This document shows positions 44,030-55,679 of a stretch of 64,000 bases of DNA, in pieces. The notes beneath the pieces were generated by a model. The model did no database searches. It had not been told where the DNA came from and saw nothing but the letters and a program-made list of their open reading frames with translations. This DNA comes from Reticulitermes speratus (Eukaryota; Arthropoda; Insecta; Blattodea; Rhinotermitidae), in NCBI GenBank assembly GCA_021186555.1, contig JAJKFL010000005.1, forward strand, positions 20,524,635 to 20,588,634. The letters are read 5' to 3'. The first letter of the stretch is position 1. Each line of letters begins with the position of its first letter. Made by a program: the position numbers and the translations under genes.

Positions 44030-44289
44030 AGTATATCGCTCATGAAACAACAATTTGTCGTAACCCACCGATAAACGATTTTACAGGAGACAGAAAAAAT
44101 TTGACAGGTCCTTAATAGACAACACTTAAGCTTCTTATGTTTTTACGAAAATATAAGGAAAAATAATTTTTTGTCGACACATTTTGACAGAAGGTGTTTT
44201 TTGTAACCGAAACTGTCTAGTAATGCGGGAATCTCAGTTTGACAAATTGTGTGGGTTACAACAAATTGCTGTTTCATGAGCCATATACT
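44030..44289. mobile_element. 260-bp MITE with 38-bp inverted termini
   Basis: The termini (44030-44067 and 44252-44289) agree at 35 of 38 positions as inverted copies. They contain 'ctcatgaaacaacaatttgt' versus 'acaaattgctgtttcatgag'. The interior includes 'aggagacagaaaaaatttga' (44085-44104). A second, partial copy ends the window at 63898-64000. The right end abuts a LINE relic directly. No transposase. Confidence 0.9.
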
Positions 44290-44560
44290 TTTCATATTTC
44301 TTAAAATTTCATTTCCGCTGCCTGAAGTTTGCCAGACTTGTTCGTTACTCCAAGGTTTACTGCAACATAAAACTGGGGAACTGACATTGCTTTACACGGT
44401 TTAACTGTTTCTCTTCTTGCAGTCCTGTTTAGTGTTCTGTATATCATCCCTCATATTGCTTGAAATTGATGTGTTTGATATTTACTCCATCGTCTGTTTC
44501 GTAAGAGATGTCACATCCTAGATATCTGAGGCGCGAAACTTATTTTTGAGTTTTAAGTAA
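44290..44560 (-). pseudogene. RTE-like LINE fragment (family C)
   Basis: On the minus strand, 'LRYLGCDISYETDD' (about 44535-44490) is the thumb-start motif of RTE-like RTs. A frame change leads to 'RTARRETVKPCKAMSVP' near 44430-44380, and then 'LQAAEMKF' near 44325-44302, immediately before the MITE boundary at 44289. At least two frame changes. A LINE segment continuing beyond the MITE was not found. Confidence 0.6.
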
Positions 44561-44564
44561 TTAT

Positions 44565-47460
44565 TTTTCACCTGATTGTTTTGTTTTATTTCAAGTCCAT
44601 TTTAATATTATGCTTCCTTCTACGGTAGGAGTTATAAATTGTGTCTCCCTTTCAGCAGAGCTTCTGTTTTCTTTTCACTGTCTGGTACAAAGACAACAAC
44701 ATTGCCTTGAGTTTGTCAGTGACTCGGTGAGCTTGGTCTCCTTCAGTCGCATTCATGACTCGAGCCACTTCTGTGATTATACTAAGTTACTAATACTGAT
44801 CACACTGCAAACTGCCGACGATTTCCGAAGTCTTAGTCAGTGAGACAAACTCATACAGTCACGTTTTATTAGCTTCATACTGCTCACAGGGGATTAAACT
44901 CTGGGCGTAATGGGCCTAATAGTGTACTGCCTAGAGAACAAGTTTCTTTTTTTGTGCCACCACGTAAAATGTTGTTCCTGACGGCAGGTTGAGGATTTTA
45001 AAAATAATTTTAGCACGAAAAACATTTAAATATTTTTTAAGAATTGTGACAAGAATTTCGCGGGAGAACAGCTAACACGATATGGCATATTTCTCCGTGA
45101 CAAACTGATTGTCACTCACCAGGTTAATAAATTCCCTAATTTTTCATAAAGCTCGCTAGGAATATTATCTTTTGCCAGTTGAATCCATTTCAGGTACTCA
45201 TACTAGATTTATTTGGGACTCATTTTAGTATAATCTTTTCACTTGTACCTCTTTCCTTCCAGTCTCTGGAACGACGTACTAAAATAATATTTGGATCTAA
45301 AAAGATTGAAGTAATTGAGCAGTTTAGGACATTTTATGTTTGGGAAGCTGGTTATTTGTATAGATAATTGTTATTGTTAAGGTAGTAAAATACAAGAATC
45401 TGGGTGTATAGTTGCAATAGATACTGCTGGGAATGTTCAGAAAATTATGGTTTTGAAACTTCTCGGAAAAGGGCGCTTAGATTCTTAGATTATTTTCCGG
45501 CTGTGTTAGTACCAGACTACATAGCGTCGGGGCTTGTTTGAAGATCCAGGATGCGAAGTGAATGTAAAAGTAATGTGACCTATTTAGAATCACATTTTAT
45601 CATGGACTCACGTAAGTAGCAATAAAATAAATGGTGTTTATGTTTACGATGATGAAGACGACAACGACGTGGTTTTTGGTGGTGTTTAAGAACTATCCTC
45701 TATATATTATTGTACTTAAATGATACTGTCTTATTTATAATTTAGGGTTCATTATATAGTGTGTTAATACTACATGGTCTTGTTTCTTTGCAGGTAATTA
45801 TCACTTTATCAACTCCCGTGCCTTCAGTGCTGCGCTATCCTCTTCAGTGGTAAAGTACATAATGTCTTTCGACTTTGGCACCGTGTGTATAACCACAAAT
45901 GTGTGAGTTCGGCAGATGCATGAGTTAGACTGAACTGTTGAATTCAGTGTTGGCGTGTTCAGCCGTTTCTGATGTCATGAGCATAGATCAGAAGTCGGCC
46001 TGTCCTATGCATTTTCAAACCATCCTGATTCTCTTGGACCTTCCTAACGGCGTTTTTTAACAGTGCTACAGATCGGTCAATCATTTTAATTTGGTATTTT
46101 GATTATCCGGACTCAAAATCCTTCAGTGACCTCATAACTAAATTTATCACCGTTGAAATAGTTCTGGAGCGTCTTTCAAATATACCTTCTCTCCCTGTGT
46201 GCAATAACTTTAAAAGTTTTAATTCGGAGTAAGGAACTGTGAACAGTCTACATGTTAACGCCACAGTGACAGTATCCTTTCTACTGCGTGACGTCATGCG
46301 GTTCTCACACAAGGACATTATTGTTTCGTATCAGCCGTTTTACTGCCAGCATCCCCACTAACTACAATTTATTGCTGGAGGTTTTAGAGGGTAATTGAAC
46401 AAAGACGACATTATTACAACCTATCATCTTTTTGACATTAGCGCCAGTAACATTAAGATGACGAAAATATCTCTGTAAAGCTGTAGTAAAATTGACAAAT
46501 TATTTAATAATTGTTTCTTATTAGAAGATTATATTCTTTCATACGAACGTTCTGAATACTTGTGTTATTTTGCAAGAGCAATGAACTTGACAAAAATAGG
46601 CCTCTGACATTCCTATTTTATGATTGGAAGATAATTTCTTCCTTGGGTGTGTTCTGTGACATTGAGGTAAATTACTATGGGTGTGCTTGTGATGACATAC
46701 AACACTATTCCTTGTTAGTGGGTGTGTTCATTGATATTTCGATATGTGCTCGGAGGCATGTGGGTACTGCAAGGACTGTTCACTGTACATGTATGCGTAA
46801 GTAAGTTATTAAGTTTTGGCCATTACTTGCAGCATTTTCAACTCCCCCCTCTGTGCACACGCGTGTCCCCCGTCACACTATTAGGAATAACAATAGATAC
46901 ATTTCTTCAAGGGTACTTATCATCCATCCCATCTAGGACTGGGTTTATATTTGTTCACTCTTCCTCTGTAGACTTATATATGAATTATCGTTACGTAGTC
47001 TCTCTTTCTTGGTGTGTTTGTACGTTTTTATGATGTACATACCTTTGAAGACTTTGATGATAGATCATAAACATGGGTAGGTAAAGAAATTTCAAGGTCC
47101 CTCTCGATGTTATTGTTCTTATTCACTGCTGTGCTAGACAAGAAAGTGAAGACATGAAGCCATTCATCTTGATGTGTCTCTAGTAATTGTTTTCCTGTCG
47201 ATTTAATTTTTTATGCCAGTGTAAATTTCGAAGGTAAAATGTGCGTATGTACTTTTACAGTGTTTCTTCTTATATAAATTATCAGGTTTTCACGACGATT
47301 ATTATTCAGGTTGTGGTCTTGTGACTTGTAACATTTTTGTTGGCCCTTCTTGTCCCCAATTCCCATAAACTCTGGAGTTACAAAGGGCCGTCTTTTATCA
47401 CTGTTTTGTATCTTTCCACTGATGATACCTTGTGGTCCTTTAAGATCCAAGTGTTTTGGG
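44565..47460. other. unassigned DNA
   Basis: Apart from a 'NIKMDLK'-like scrap on the minus strand near 44600-44620, I recognise no element or gene in nearly 3 kb. Frames at 46103-46318 (-) and 46722-47033 (+) have no family pattern. Confidence 0.4.
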
Positions 47461-47464
47461 CTCT

Positions 47465-47565
47465 TACGCCGTATCGACTGGTATTTATTACCTGGCACGT
47501 CATGTCGTCCCTGAACACTTCAATCTTCAGCAACACCGCTGTTGGAACTCCAAATTTGGCAAGGA
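47465..47565. mobile_element. fragment of 'gacgccgtgtag' family
   Basis: 'acgccgtatcgactggtatt' (47467-47486) and 'cctgaacacttcaatcttca' (47511-47530), then 'gcaacaccgctgttggaact' (47530-47549), follow the arm and trailer order of the family. Confidence 0.5.
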
Positions 47566-47569
47566 ATGT

Positions 47570-48195
47570 GTTTTCTTCGTGGTTGCTCCCATTTCCTATT
47601 GTACCGGACCGGGGCCTGTGTCCTGTCGCCTTCTTTTGTATTGAATTGGCCATCTTCCTTGCTCCTTGAAATTTTAATTCCTCTTAATTTAGGTTAGCAA
47701 CTTTTAATTTACACGATTGGTCCTTTAGGGAGACACAAGTATCCCTTTTAAAATAGGCCGGCCCATTCACTCCCCATTTTAGGCTTATCGTGGGCCAAAA
47801 TAAAAACATTTTCATGTGTCATTCGAAGTCCAATACTTCTAACAACTAATATACTTTTGTTAAATATTAAACAACCTGAAACTTATGCTGGTATTTTGTT
47901 TTTGTCAGTCTCATACGTCTCTAATCCCTGCCTTTCCTTAGAATATTCAACCAGCCTCGCTACATGTTTCGGCAAATTATTTTTCCTTCATGAGGGAAGT
48001 TTCAGGCAAGTGGCCTCATCTTTAGGCCTGGCTTCTCCAGGATTGTTGTGTGTACATTCCACAGTACATTGCAGACTTACTGCCCTGCGTGGCCATTACA
48101 CAGTACACTGTAACCATTGATAAACCTTCTGTAAAATACGGTATTATGTGAAAGGTATAAATATGTCCAACAATATACAGGCAACATAGCTCGTG
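47570..48195. other. unassigned DNA
   Basis: No repeat or gene recognised. Confidence 0.4.
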
Positions 48196-48199
48196 CTTA

Positions 48200-48285
48200 A
48201 GTGAAATTACTGGTGAGTGTCAGTGTGGATTCCGACGTAGTAGATCAGCTGTCTGTCTGTTTTTGTATTTACCCGATCAGAGACG
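48200..48285 (+). pseudogene. LINE-B RT scrap
   Basis: 'EITGECQCGFRRSRSA' (48209-48256) is the finger/palm-entry motif of this RT group (G..Q.GFR..RS). It is open for about 28 codons, then lost. Confidence 0.45.
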
Positions 48286-48649
48286 AATGAGTAGAAAAGC
48301 ACAATACTTCATTACTCGCAAACATGAAAGCGAATTGTGATGGCCCAATTACGAAATTAATACGACAGTACACAGGCCTACGCAAGAGCACGAAATACAC
48401 AGGACTTTTTATAAAGCTTACCTGGAATTACTGCGTGCTGTGTTTCCAGAGTTAGACGCTGGACATGCTGTTACAATAAGACAGCTCCCAAACACGCGGG
48501 TACCCTTTCATGATGAAGACTAAACTTATTCCTGACTTATTTAACGACGCCTTCGCAAATGCATGTACCATGTAACGTAGAAAGGAAACTTGCGGTCAAT
48601 GATCAAGGGAATTTGAAAGCAATCGTAATGCATTTTGAATTACTGCCAT

Positions 48650-48780
48650 GGATTTCATCTGGAATGAGTAAAAGAAATCACTAAATCCCTTGGAAATTTT
48701 GGCACAGGGCCGAGAATTGAACCAAGACCCCACTAATATAAACCAGCAGTCCCAACAACCATTCTTCTGCTACTTTCAGT
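48650..48780 (-). mobile_element. possible decayed tRNA-like SINE
   Basis: The reverse complement of 'gagaattgaaccaagacccc' (48713-48732) resembles a B box with stem. No second landmark. Confidence 0.3.
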
Positions 48781-48924
48781 GTGACTTTAATGAGTCAGTG
48801 AAAATTTCTTTGCAATTTGAAAAGTAAATCTGTAGGTATTATGCCAATGAAAGTTTAGTATTAATAACGTTACCACTTAAAATATCAGGCATGATGTTAG
48901 GTTCCTAGAGCAGTGTTGATGAAG

Positions 48925-49050
48925 ATTGAAGTCTTCCGGTATGTTACACCGTGTCTACTGGTAATCGTTTATCAACGTTTCGGAGGATTTAGTGCCTCCG
49001 TCTCGAGGCTCGACATGGCATAACTTTATAGAAGACCTGAATATTTAAAA
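48925..49050. mobile_element. inverted-repeat element, 'gacgccgtgtag' family
   Basis: 'gaagtcttccggtatgttac' with 'accgtgtctactggtaatcg' (48928-48967) is the left arm. 'aacgtttcggaggatttagt' then 'gcctccgtctcgagg' (48973-49007) is the core. 'gacatggcataactttatag' (49011-49030) is the shortened right arm, followed by 'aagacctgaatattt'. The best copy for the core. Confidence 0.8.
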
Positions 49051-49054
49051 TATT

Positions 49055-50615
49055 GTGCATTTAAAAAGTGGAAAGTTAATAGATTTGTAATATGTAAGTT
49101 AGTAGTGTAAGGAAATTTGGTTCTTGGTAGGGGGTACAACTTCGCTGTTCGCCACCGTGTAGAAGCATGCATCATCCTTTGAGTATCGGCTCATTCCAGT
49201 GTGGTTAACACAAGTGTAGCGTGACACTAACCACATATCTCTACGTAATCCCAAGGTCTAGAAAGAGTGAGAATTTACTTCCACACTCCATATAAGCCGT
49301 CATGAGGTAGTATATGAATTCAGGGCAGACTTCTCCTTACTTTTATACATTCAAGTTTGATTACCTGTCAGTTCCATATCTCTTATCTTCTCATCCAATA
49401 GTATGTGAATCAGCTGTATGGGAGTCCGTCTGAGAGAACAAGGTCCCTTCGTATTTTCAATATTGCTTGTTATTGTGTTGTGTTCAATGCAGTCAGCATC
49501 TCTGAATTATTGACGATACCCGTCTTCCACGTAGTGTCACTTTGTCTGCTTTGTGATGTGAAAGTATGCGCCCTGATAAAAGTCATGCTGGGCTGTATGG
49601 ACGTGGGGAATGGCATCAAGTGGGTTCCTGGGTGTCTTGTGAAAAGTAACTGATGTGTGGCAAGATCAGATCAAACGTCTTTTATGCGAATGTGTGTGAG
49701 GCACTTAAAAGGCTTATGTATGTACACTATAACGATGGTACGCACTACCGGTATCCTGCTCCTCCTTGCGCCTTAATTATTAACTGCACTTTATGGGATT
49801 ATATATTATAGCTTTTAGCTTATATTTCTATTTTATAAGATAAGGTTGAACTTCTGATATTCTTCCCTGATAGTTTTAACCAGGTGCTGGATATTTATGA
49901 AGCATGGTATAAACGTCATGCAGTTACAGGCTAGCCAAACGTTGTTGTTTCTCGTCTTGTACCATTAATAATACCAACATGACGATCATGGGAACTCCCA
50001 AAGTGAGAGCGACAGTAGTGCTATCGGATGCATTTTCTGATGTTTTGTGTGAATTTAGATCTTTGTAAAATATGCACATGTTAATGAAGTAATATTTTGT
50101 TGTATGTAAAACAAAACAGCAAGCGAGCCAAATCTCTATATAGCTTTCGACTCCAAGGAATCACGCGAATATTTTATGGTGATAAATCATAAAATTACCT
50201 TCAATATTTAGATGAAATATTTTATATTGACAATTACAAATATAATGGTGTCTCATGTCTTGGTTTTGTGTTTGACAAATCTAACGAACTCTGAAACTAC
50301 ATTAATGGCAATTATTGTATACATGTTTGGACAACAAAGTTTCCTGCTGCAGACTTCCCGCAGTACTGCTGTGCAATAAATGTTTGGATGCATATGTGGA
50401 GCACTGTTACGTAAGCAACTGACTGATACTGTCATTCTTTTCAAAACTTTTATCTGAGTATTCTTTCGAGTTTCATAACTGAAAGTTGTTTTTGTGGTAC
50501 TGCTATGCCCTGAAGAGCTTCTGGAGAAGTTTCATAGGGAAATACTTAATTTGCAGCGGCCATATCCTCTTCTTTTGTATGGGGTGAAACGTGGTCTTGG
50601 AGGATCATACATTAA
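49055..50615. other. unassigned DNA
   Basis: No repeat or gene recognised in 1.5 kb. Confidence 0.4.
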
Positions 50616-50619
50616 GGGT

Positions 50620-50990
50620 GTCTGAGAAAAGAGTATCTAGGAGAATGTTTGGAATTAAGAGGGGGCAATAAAGTGAGGCTGGGACGTTTCATAATGAGGA
50701 GCTCGCAATTTATGAGCTTTATCATGTATTTTTAGAATAATAGAATCAAGAGGGATGACATAGGCGGACCTGCAAAACAGATGGGAAATGTGAGAAATGC
50801 GTACATAATTTTGGTCCAAAAAGTCAGAAGGGAAGGGACCATTTGCAGAAATTAGGCGTAGGTGGATGCTGTGTAAACCGTAAAAACAAACTTCGGTTTT
50901 CTTAAAAGGCGGAAGATTTCTTGCCTAGCTGAGCGACTAGTAGATTTTCAAGAAAAACTGTGAGTGCTGAGAATTAGTAGCAGCGCATCA
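50620..50990 (+). pseudogene. LINE-B ORF 3'-end relic
   Basis: 'VSEKRVSRRMFGIKRGQ' (about 50619-50669) is followed by 'AWDVS.NEELAIYELYHV'-like text and a broken 'KSRGMT.ADLQNRWEM'. 'RNAYIILVQKVRREG' spans about 50795-50840. The typical 3' UTR 'ttcttgcctagctgagcgac' lies at 50919-50938, with 'agattttcaagaaaaactgt' after it. Collinear with 14334 and 34270. Confidence 0.65.
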
Positions 50991-50994
50991 GGTT

Positions 50995-52195
50995 TAGGCT
51001 CCACTGAAACAAATATCACCAGTGAAGGATAATGTACTTTTTACAGAACCCGGTACCAGTATGGGAGGAATGGAATGTGACAAGTCATATGAGGCCAGCA
51101 TCCTTGATCGTACCCCTGGAATGATCTCAGAAGGAGTGTTGTTGCTCTAGTTATCGCAATACAATGGAGCCGTTCAATTATAACTTATTGTATCATCTCT
51201 TCACAGTCTGATCACTGAAGCCTGCTACCTGTCGGCATGGTTACCGATCATTAATCACCCAGTTTCTTGCTTTCCTAACTACTGTAATGAAAGCCGACTC
51301 TGCCGCAGTGTTTCTGTCATCACTCAGCCGTGGATCAATTCATTCTCTTAGTAAATGCAGTACAAATGGAATAATTTATATACTAATCCATTCTCTGGTA
51401 GTAGTGCCGAAAGGTTCAAAATGACTAATATCAAAGTCGACCCTGAAAGGACTCTGACGATGATACAGTGTATGCAATAAACCTGAGGAGCCTTTTGGAA
51501 GTATACTTCGCCTGGGTTTTCTTTAAACTAAACCATCGAATAGGAGGGGGGGGGGGGGGAGAAGGATCCTTTTTCTGGGGAGCCAGTTGTCCAGAAGTAG
51601 CGTCTATTGCTGGAAATCGAAGGCTACCTATGCCAAGTACACCACGTACATATTCGTAAAGTCGCGTTTGAACTGCGAGATACAGATTAATAAAAATAAT
51701 ATTTTTAAATGAACTGTTTCACGCCTCAGAACGCCGTAATATTCATATTCTTCGGCCTAAGAAACAAAGCCTAATTTCTTAACCTCACTCTTCTTTCTGC
51801 ACTCTTTTCCCAGCAGCCACTTATCAAGGGATTTCCTGCGTTAACTTCTTGTGTATTTTACTTTCCTCTTCCACCCCCGCTACATACCCAACCCGTTACA
51901 GTTTCGCAACTTGTATTATTCCAGCAGTAGTGTATGTCATGTAGGCAAAGTCACGACTTGTCTCCTTCTGTGGTATCCTAAATTTGTGACATGCACTACA
52001 TCGTCGCCATAACGCGAGAATATTGAGACAGCTTTAACATCCGCCTTCTAAGTGAAAACAATATGTATCTTATTTCTGTTTTGGGCGGGGGGGGGTGCAG
52101 TATCTTACCAGGAATATATCCGATTCCGCTGTATAATGGGATTTTGCTGTGCTTGTTCTTTTTAGGTCGAAACATTTCTCCGATCTCTGTAGTTT
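50995..52195. other. unassigned DNA with G-runs
   Basis: A run of about 14 G at 51546-51559 and one of about nine G near 52087. No genes. Confidence 0.5.
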
Positions 52196-52199
52196 TATG

Positions 52200-52410
52200 T
52201 TCCGGCCGCACTATGGCCGCGGGTCGACTCAGCCTGTAACAGAAATGAGTACCAGGGGTATCTCCTGTGAGGGGGGGGGGGGTTCAAGGCGGCCGGTGCG
52301 TAGGGCTAACAAACGTACCAGCTTCATGTGCCGATTGTGTAGAGATTCTGGGAGCCTCAACCTCCTGGAGCCTTAAGGGCCTGTCCAAGCCTGTAATGGG
52401 ATAGCTTTAC
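52200..52410 (+). mobile_element. SINE S2, head missing
   Basis: 'ttccggccgcactatggccg' (52200-52219) onwards is collinear with 22966-23160, through 'gggtcgactcagcc', 'gaaatgagtaccagg', a G12 run (52271-52282), 'ggcggccggtgcgtagggct' and 'catgtgccgattgt'. The tRNA-like head is missing. Confidence 0.85.
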
Positions 52411-52414
52411 TTTT

Positions 52415-52525
52415 AGCTCCATGACACGTGTAACTGAGGTTCTGATGGCGCATTTCATGCCATGTGCCAGGTTTGTGTATATTACAAGTAATTTATATCA
52501 TTATTCTACAAACTTATTAATAATA
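52415..52525. other. short spacer
   Basis: No feature. Confidence 0.4.
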
Positions 52526-52528
52526 TAT

Positions 52529-52625
52529 GCATGTTTATTTACGAGAGTTTCCAACATATTTCGATCAATCGACCATTGTCATTGACGGTCGATTGACCGA
52601 AACCTGTGGAAAAACGTATTGTAAA
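52529..52625. mobile_element. small foldback element
   Basis: 'tttatttac' onward through 'tttcgatcaatcgacc' (52529-52573) is mirrored by 'ggtcgattgaccgaaa' through 'gtaaataaa' (52586-52628). The inner 16 bp match at 15 positions around a 12-bp loop. The core resembles the 'cgtttcggcaccg' of 34041-34230 only in its 'tttcgg'. Confidence 0.75.
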
Positions 52626-52629
52626 TAAA

Positions 52630-53215
52630 GAATAATGTTTTATTCTTATGCTTCTGCTACGATGGTATAAATTAATAAAACATGAAATGTTTAACTGATG
52701 ATAGTCTTTCAAAGTGAGGGACCACGGGTTACCCCGTTACAAAAGGACTGACAATATTAAAAATCATGCATAAATCTTTATCCTTGATGCTCTGAATGCA
52801 TACCATACACAGAACGTTTTTGCTTTAGTGCTCTTATATATTGCTATCGCAAAATAATATTCAGGAATATGTGTTTTAAATTGCAAAATATACCCTTCAA
52901 ATCTGCAGTAAACACAGTAGTAAATAGGGCTATATTTTGGACACTATCTCTCGTAAATTTTTTTCGAGCACGACACGTCGCAAACTAAATCTGATTTGTC
53001 AACAGGTATGAATGTTCCTGCTTAGCTGAGCCTTTTAGAAAGACGCAATTTCAGTCATTGGACCACAGAGAGAGAAGTCTTTGGTCTTAAAGATCTATGA
53101 GGATGGATAATGTAGAAAATATTATTGGCGTTTTTTGTAGCATTCCTTTGAAAGTAACCTTTAAACGTAGCTTAGATACGGTCGTGAGGTAAAAGATACA
53201 TAGAAAGTTTGTCTA
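52630..53215. other. unassigned AT-rich DNA
   Basis: A possible LINE-B tail scrap 'ctgcttagctgagcctttta' lies at 53018-53037. Nothing else. Confidence 0.4.
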
Positions 53216-53217
53216 TA

Positions 53218-54620
53218 CAGGGTGTACCAGGAGGAATCTGCCACACTTCGTGAGAACGTTCGATGTAACCAAACATATCTGCTTCCAAGTTTAACGGCTA
53301 GGGAGATACTAATGCGAGAAAAATGTGGTCTTCTTGCCTACTGCATTTGTTTCATATGATGTGGTCTGCTTGCCTACTGTATTTGTTTCATATGATGTGG
53401 TCTGCTTGCCTACTGTATTTGTTTCATATGATGTGGTATTTTTGCCTACTGTATTTGTTTCACATGATGTGGTCTTCTTGCCTACTGTATTTGTTTCACA
53501 TGATGTGGTCTTCTTGCCTGCTGTATTTGTTTCACATGATGTGGTCTTCTTGCCTACTGTATTTGTTTCACATGATGTGGTCTTCTTGCCTACTGTATTT
53601 GTTTCACATGATGTGGTCTTCTTGCCTACTGTATTTGTTTCACATGATGTGGTCTTCTTGCCTACTGTATTTGTTTCACATGATGTGGTCTTCTTGCCTA
53701 CTGTATTTGTTTCACATGATGTGGTCTTCTTGCCTACTGTATTTGTTTCACATGATGTGGTCTTCTTGTCTACTGTATTTGTTTCACATGATGTGGTCTT
53801 CTTGCCTACTGTATTTGTTTCACATGATGTGGTCTTCTTGCCTACTGTATTTGTTTCACATGGTGTGGTCTTCTTGCCTACTGTATTTGTTTCACATGAT
53901 GTGGTCTTCTTGCCTACTGTATTTGTTTCACATGATGTGGTCTTCTTGCCTACTGTATTTGTTTCACATGGTGTGGTCTTCTTGCCTACTGTATTTGTTT
54001 CACATGATGTGGTCTTCTTGCCTACTGTATTTGTTTCACATGATGTGGTCTTCTTGCCTACTGTATTTGTTTCACACGGTGTGGTCTTCTTGCCTACTGT
54101 ATTTGTTTCACATGATGTGGTCTTCTTGCCTACTGTATTTGTTTCATATGATGTGGTCTTCTTGCCTACTGTATTTGTTTCACATGATGTGGTCTTCTTG
54201 CCTACTGTATTTGTTTCACATGATGTGTTAACCGTACACTGCTCAGGCCCGTCCTTAAGCCTAAGCCAAGCCGAGGAATACGCAGGCCAGATAATTTTAT
54301 GTAAAGTTCTTAGAACCATAAGATCGATTTTTATGGAAATATTACGAGTTATTTTACATTAATTAATGTTTTATATTACTCAAATCTTAATTAAATGTTA
54401 CGTACACGTGTTCAAATTACTGAAACTACAAATTCCTCCTCGCTTTAACATGTATTTGGTAATAAATAAACGTATAACATCTCTCGTTCTTTAAAACTCA
54501 TCCCGTCATTATGTCCGCACTAATTAAACTTCGTATATTGGCTTGTTTTAGCTATACCGATGTAATTTACCTCAAGGAACTTTATCCAGAAGTATGGCAG
54601 TTTCCTCCTGGTACACCCTA
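53218..54620. mobile_element. TIR element (TA target) carrying a minisatellite
   Basis: The left terminus 'cagggtgtaccaggaggaa' (53218-53236) then 'tctgcca' is mirrored by 'tggcagtttcctcctggtac' then 'accctat' ending at 54620. It matches inverted at 24 of 26 positions. A TA lies immediately outside each end (53216-53217 and 54621-54622), as for the Tc1/mariner superfamily. Between the ends lie about 100 bp of unique left sequence, the 36-bp array, and about 390 bp of AT-rich right sequence. No transposase is recognisable, so it would be non-autonomous. Confidence 0.85.
53324..54228. repeat. 36-bp minisatellite, about 25 units
   Basis: Twenty-five tandem units contain 'ttgcctactgtatttgtttc' then a 'gatgtggtcttc' block. 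As 36 is a multiple of three and the unit lacks stops in several frames, long open frames run through it: 336 codons on the minus strand (53309-54319) and 345 and 302 codons on the plus strand. The minus frame repeats a 12-residue unit (T-T-S-C-E-T-N-T-V-G-K-K), with S-to-P changes in three units exactly 108 bp apart (plus-strand G substitutions near 53861, 53969 and 54077). Outer units on the low-coordinate side are more diverged. I regard the frames as by-products of the array, not proven genes. Confidence 0.95.
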
Positions 54621-54624
54621 TAGA

Positions 54625-55460
54625 GGCCAATGTTAGCCTACAAATGCAATTTTTAAACTTGTTGATGTATATATATATTTTCATATTTATGTGTTTAAAA
54701 ATCTTAGCATAATCAAAAAAATAAAAATCTTACCCAAATCATAGACAGGAGAATGGTCGAAGGTACAGTGTTACTACTGTGAGGAAGCAGAAGACTATGT
54801 TGATGTTGGCAAAAAGATTCCAGGCGCAATTTTAAGAGAGGAAGAAGAATACAACATGTGCAAATTCAGTTCTCAAGGAATACATAATCACTGAGGCCTT
54901 TTAGGGACATTGGTGTCCGGTCTTGCCAGGTCTAATATTCGATGCCTCTATTAGAATGGAATTGTCGTAAGATGTACGTAGGTGACTTGCTCAGTAAGAG
55001 AGGTTTCCATATTGTCCCAGCCCTAATTTTCTTTAATTCGTAATTACCTGAATGAAATGTGCATTCATGTTATATATTTATGGATGGAAGACACTAATTA
55101 TAAGGAGGGGTGGAAGTGAGCCATTTTCCACCTGGAAAGAGCCACATATTCTCCCCGCCCCATAACAGACAATGAAAGTACGAAGAGGGTTGGTCTAATA
55201 ATGTTGCTTTCCACAAATTGATCTTAACTCATCTTTAATTGTACTAGTACAAGTACACAAACACACACAGGAAATTATGCTGAAGAACATCCGCTGGACG
55301 TTTTAGTATGTTGCAGGCTACGTAGCTTTATTGTGTACATTTTACGTCCTACAAAATTATGTATGTCTGACTCAACCTTCCTTTCTTTCTTATTTGACCT
55401 CTTCTTATTTGCTCATTGCAGGTGTACATTGTTATTTTTGCACTTGATCGCACTCAATGA
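54625..55460. other. unassigned DNA
   Basis: No repeat or gene recognised; short (TA)n near 54667. Confidence 0.4.
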
Positions 55461-55462
55461 CA

Positions 55463-55500
55463 TACACACACACATATACACATACACATACACATACACA
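55463..55500. repeat. (CA)n-type microsatellite
   Basis: ACAC/ATAC units directly adjoin the 3' end of the SINE at 55478-55675, apparently grown from its 'cacactc' block. Confidence 0.85.
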
Positions 55501-55675
55501 CTCGGTAGGACTCCTCTGAACGAGGAATCGGCCCGTCGCAAAGACCTCTACCTGGCAACACACAATAGTCACAAGAGACAGACATCCATCCCCCGGCGGG
55601 ATACGTAACTGCAATCCCAACAAACGAGGACCGCAAATCCCACGCCTTAGACCGCGCGGCCACCGGGATCGACCA
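55498..55675 (-). mobile_element. SINE S1, 3' module missing
   Basis: The minus strand runs from the head near 55672 ('cgatcccggtggccgcgcgg') through a damaged B box near 55600 and the 'gatgtctgtctc' block. It reaches 'ttcagaggagtcctaccgag' (55501-55520), then breaks off into the (CA)n tract. The last ~90 bp of the family are absent. Confidence 0.8.
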
Positions 55676-55679
55676 GACT

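Noticed and set aside
53324..54228. 36-bp repeats as a CRISPR array
   Set aside because: The units are directly tandem with no spacers, and the context is eukaryotic.
53309..54362. Three long frames across the 36-bp array taken as a repetitive protein gene
   Set aside because: All arise because the unit length is divisible by three and has few stops. They overlap on both strands and no codon bias or start context favours one.
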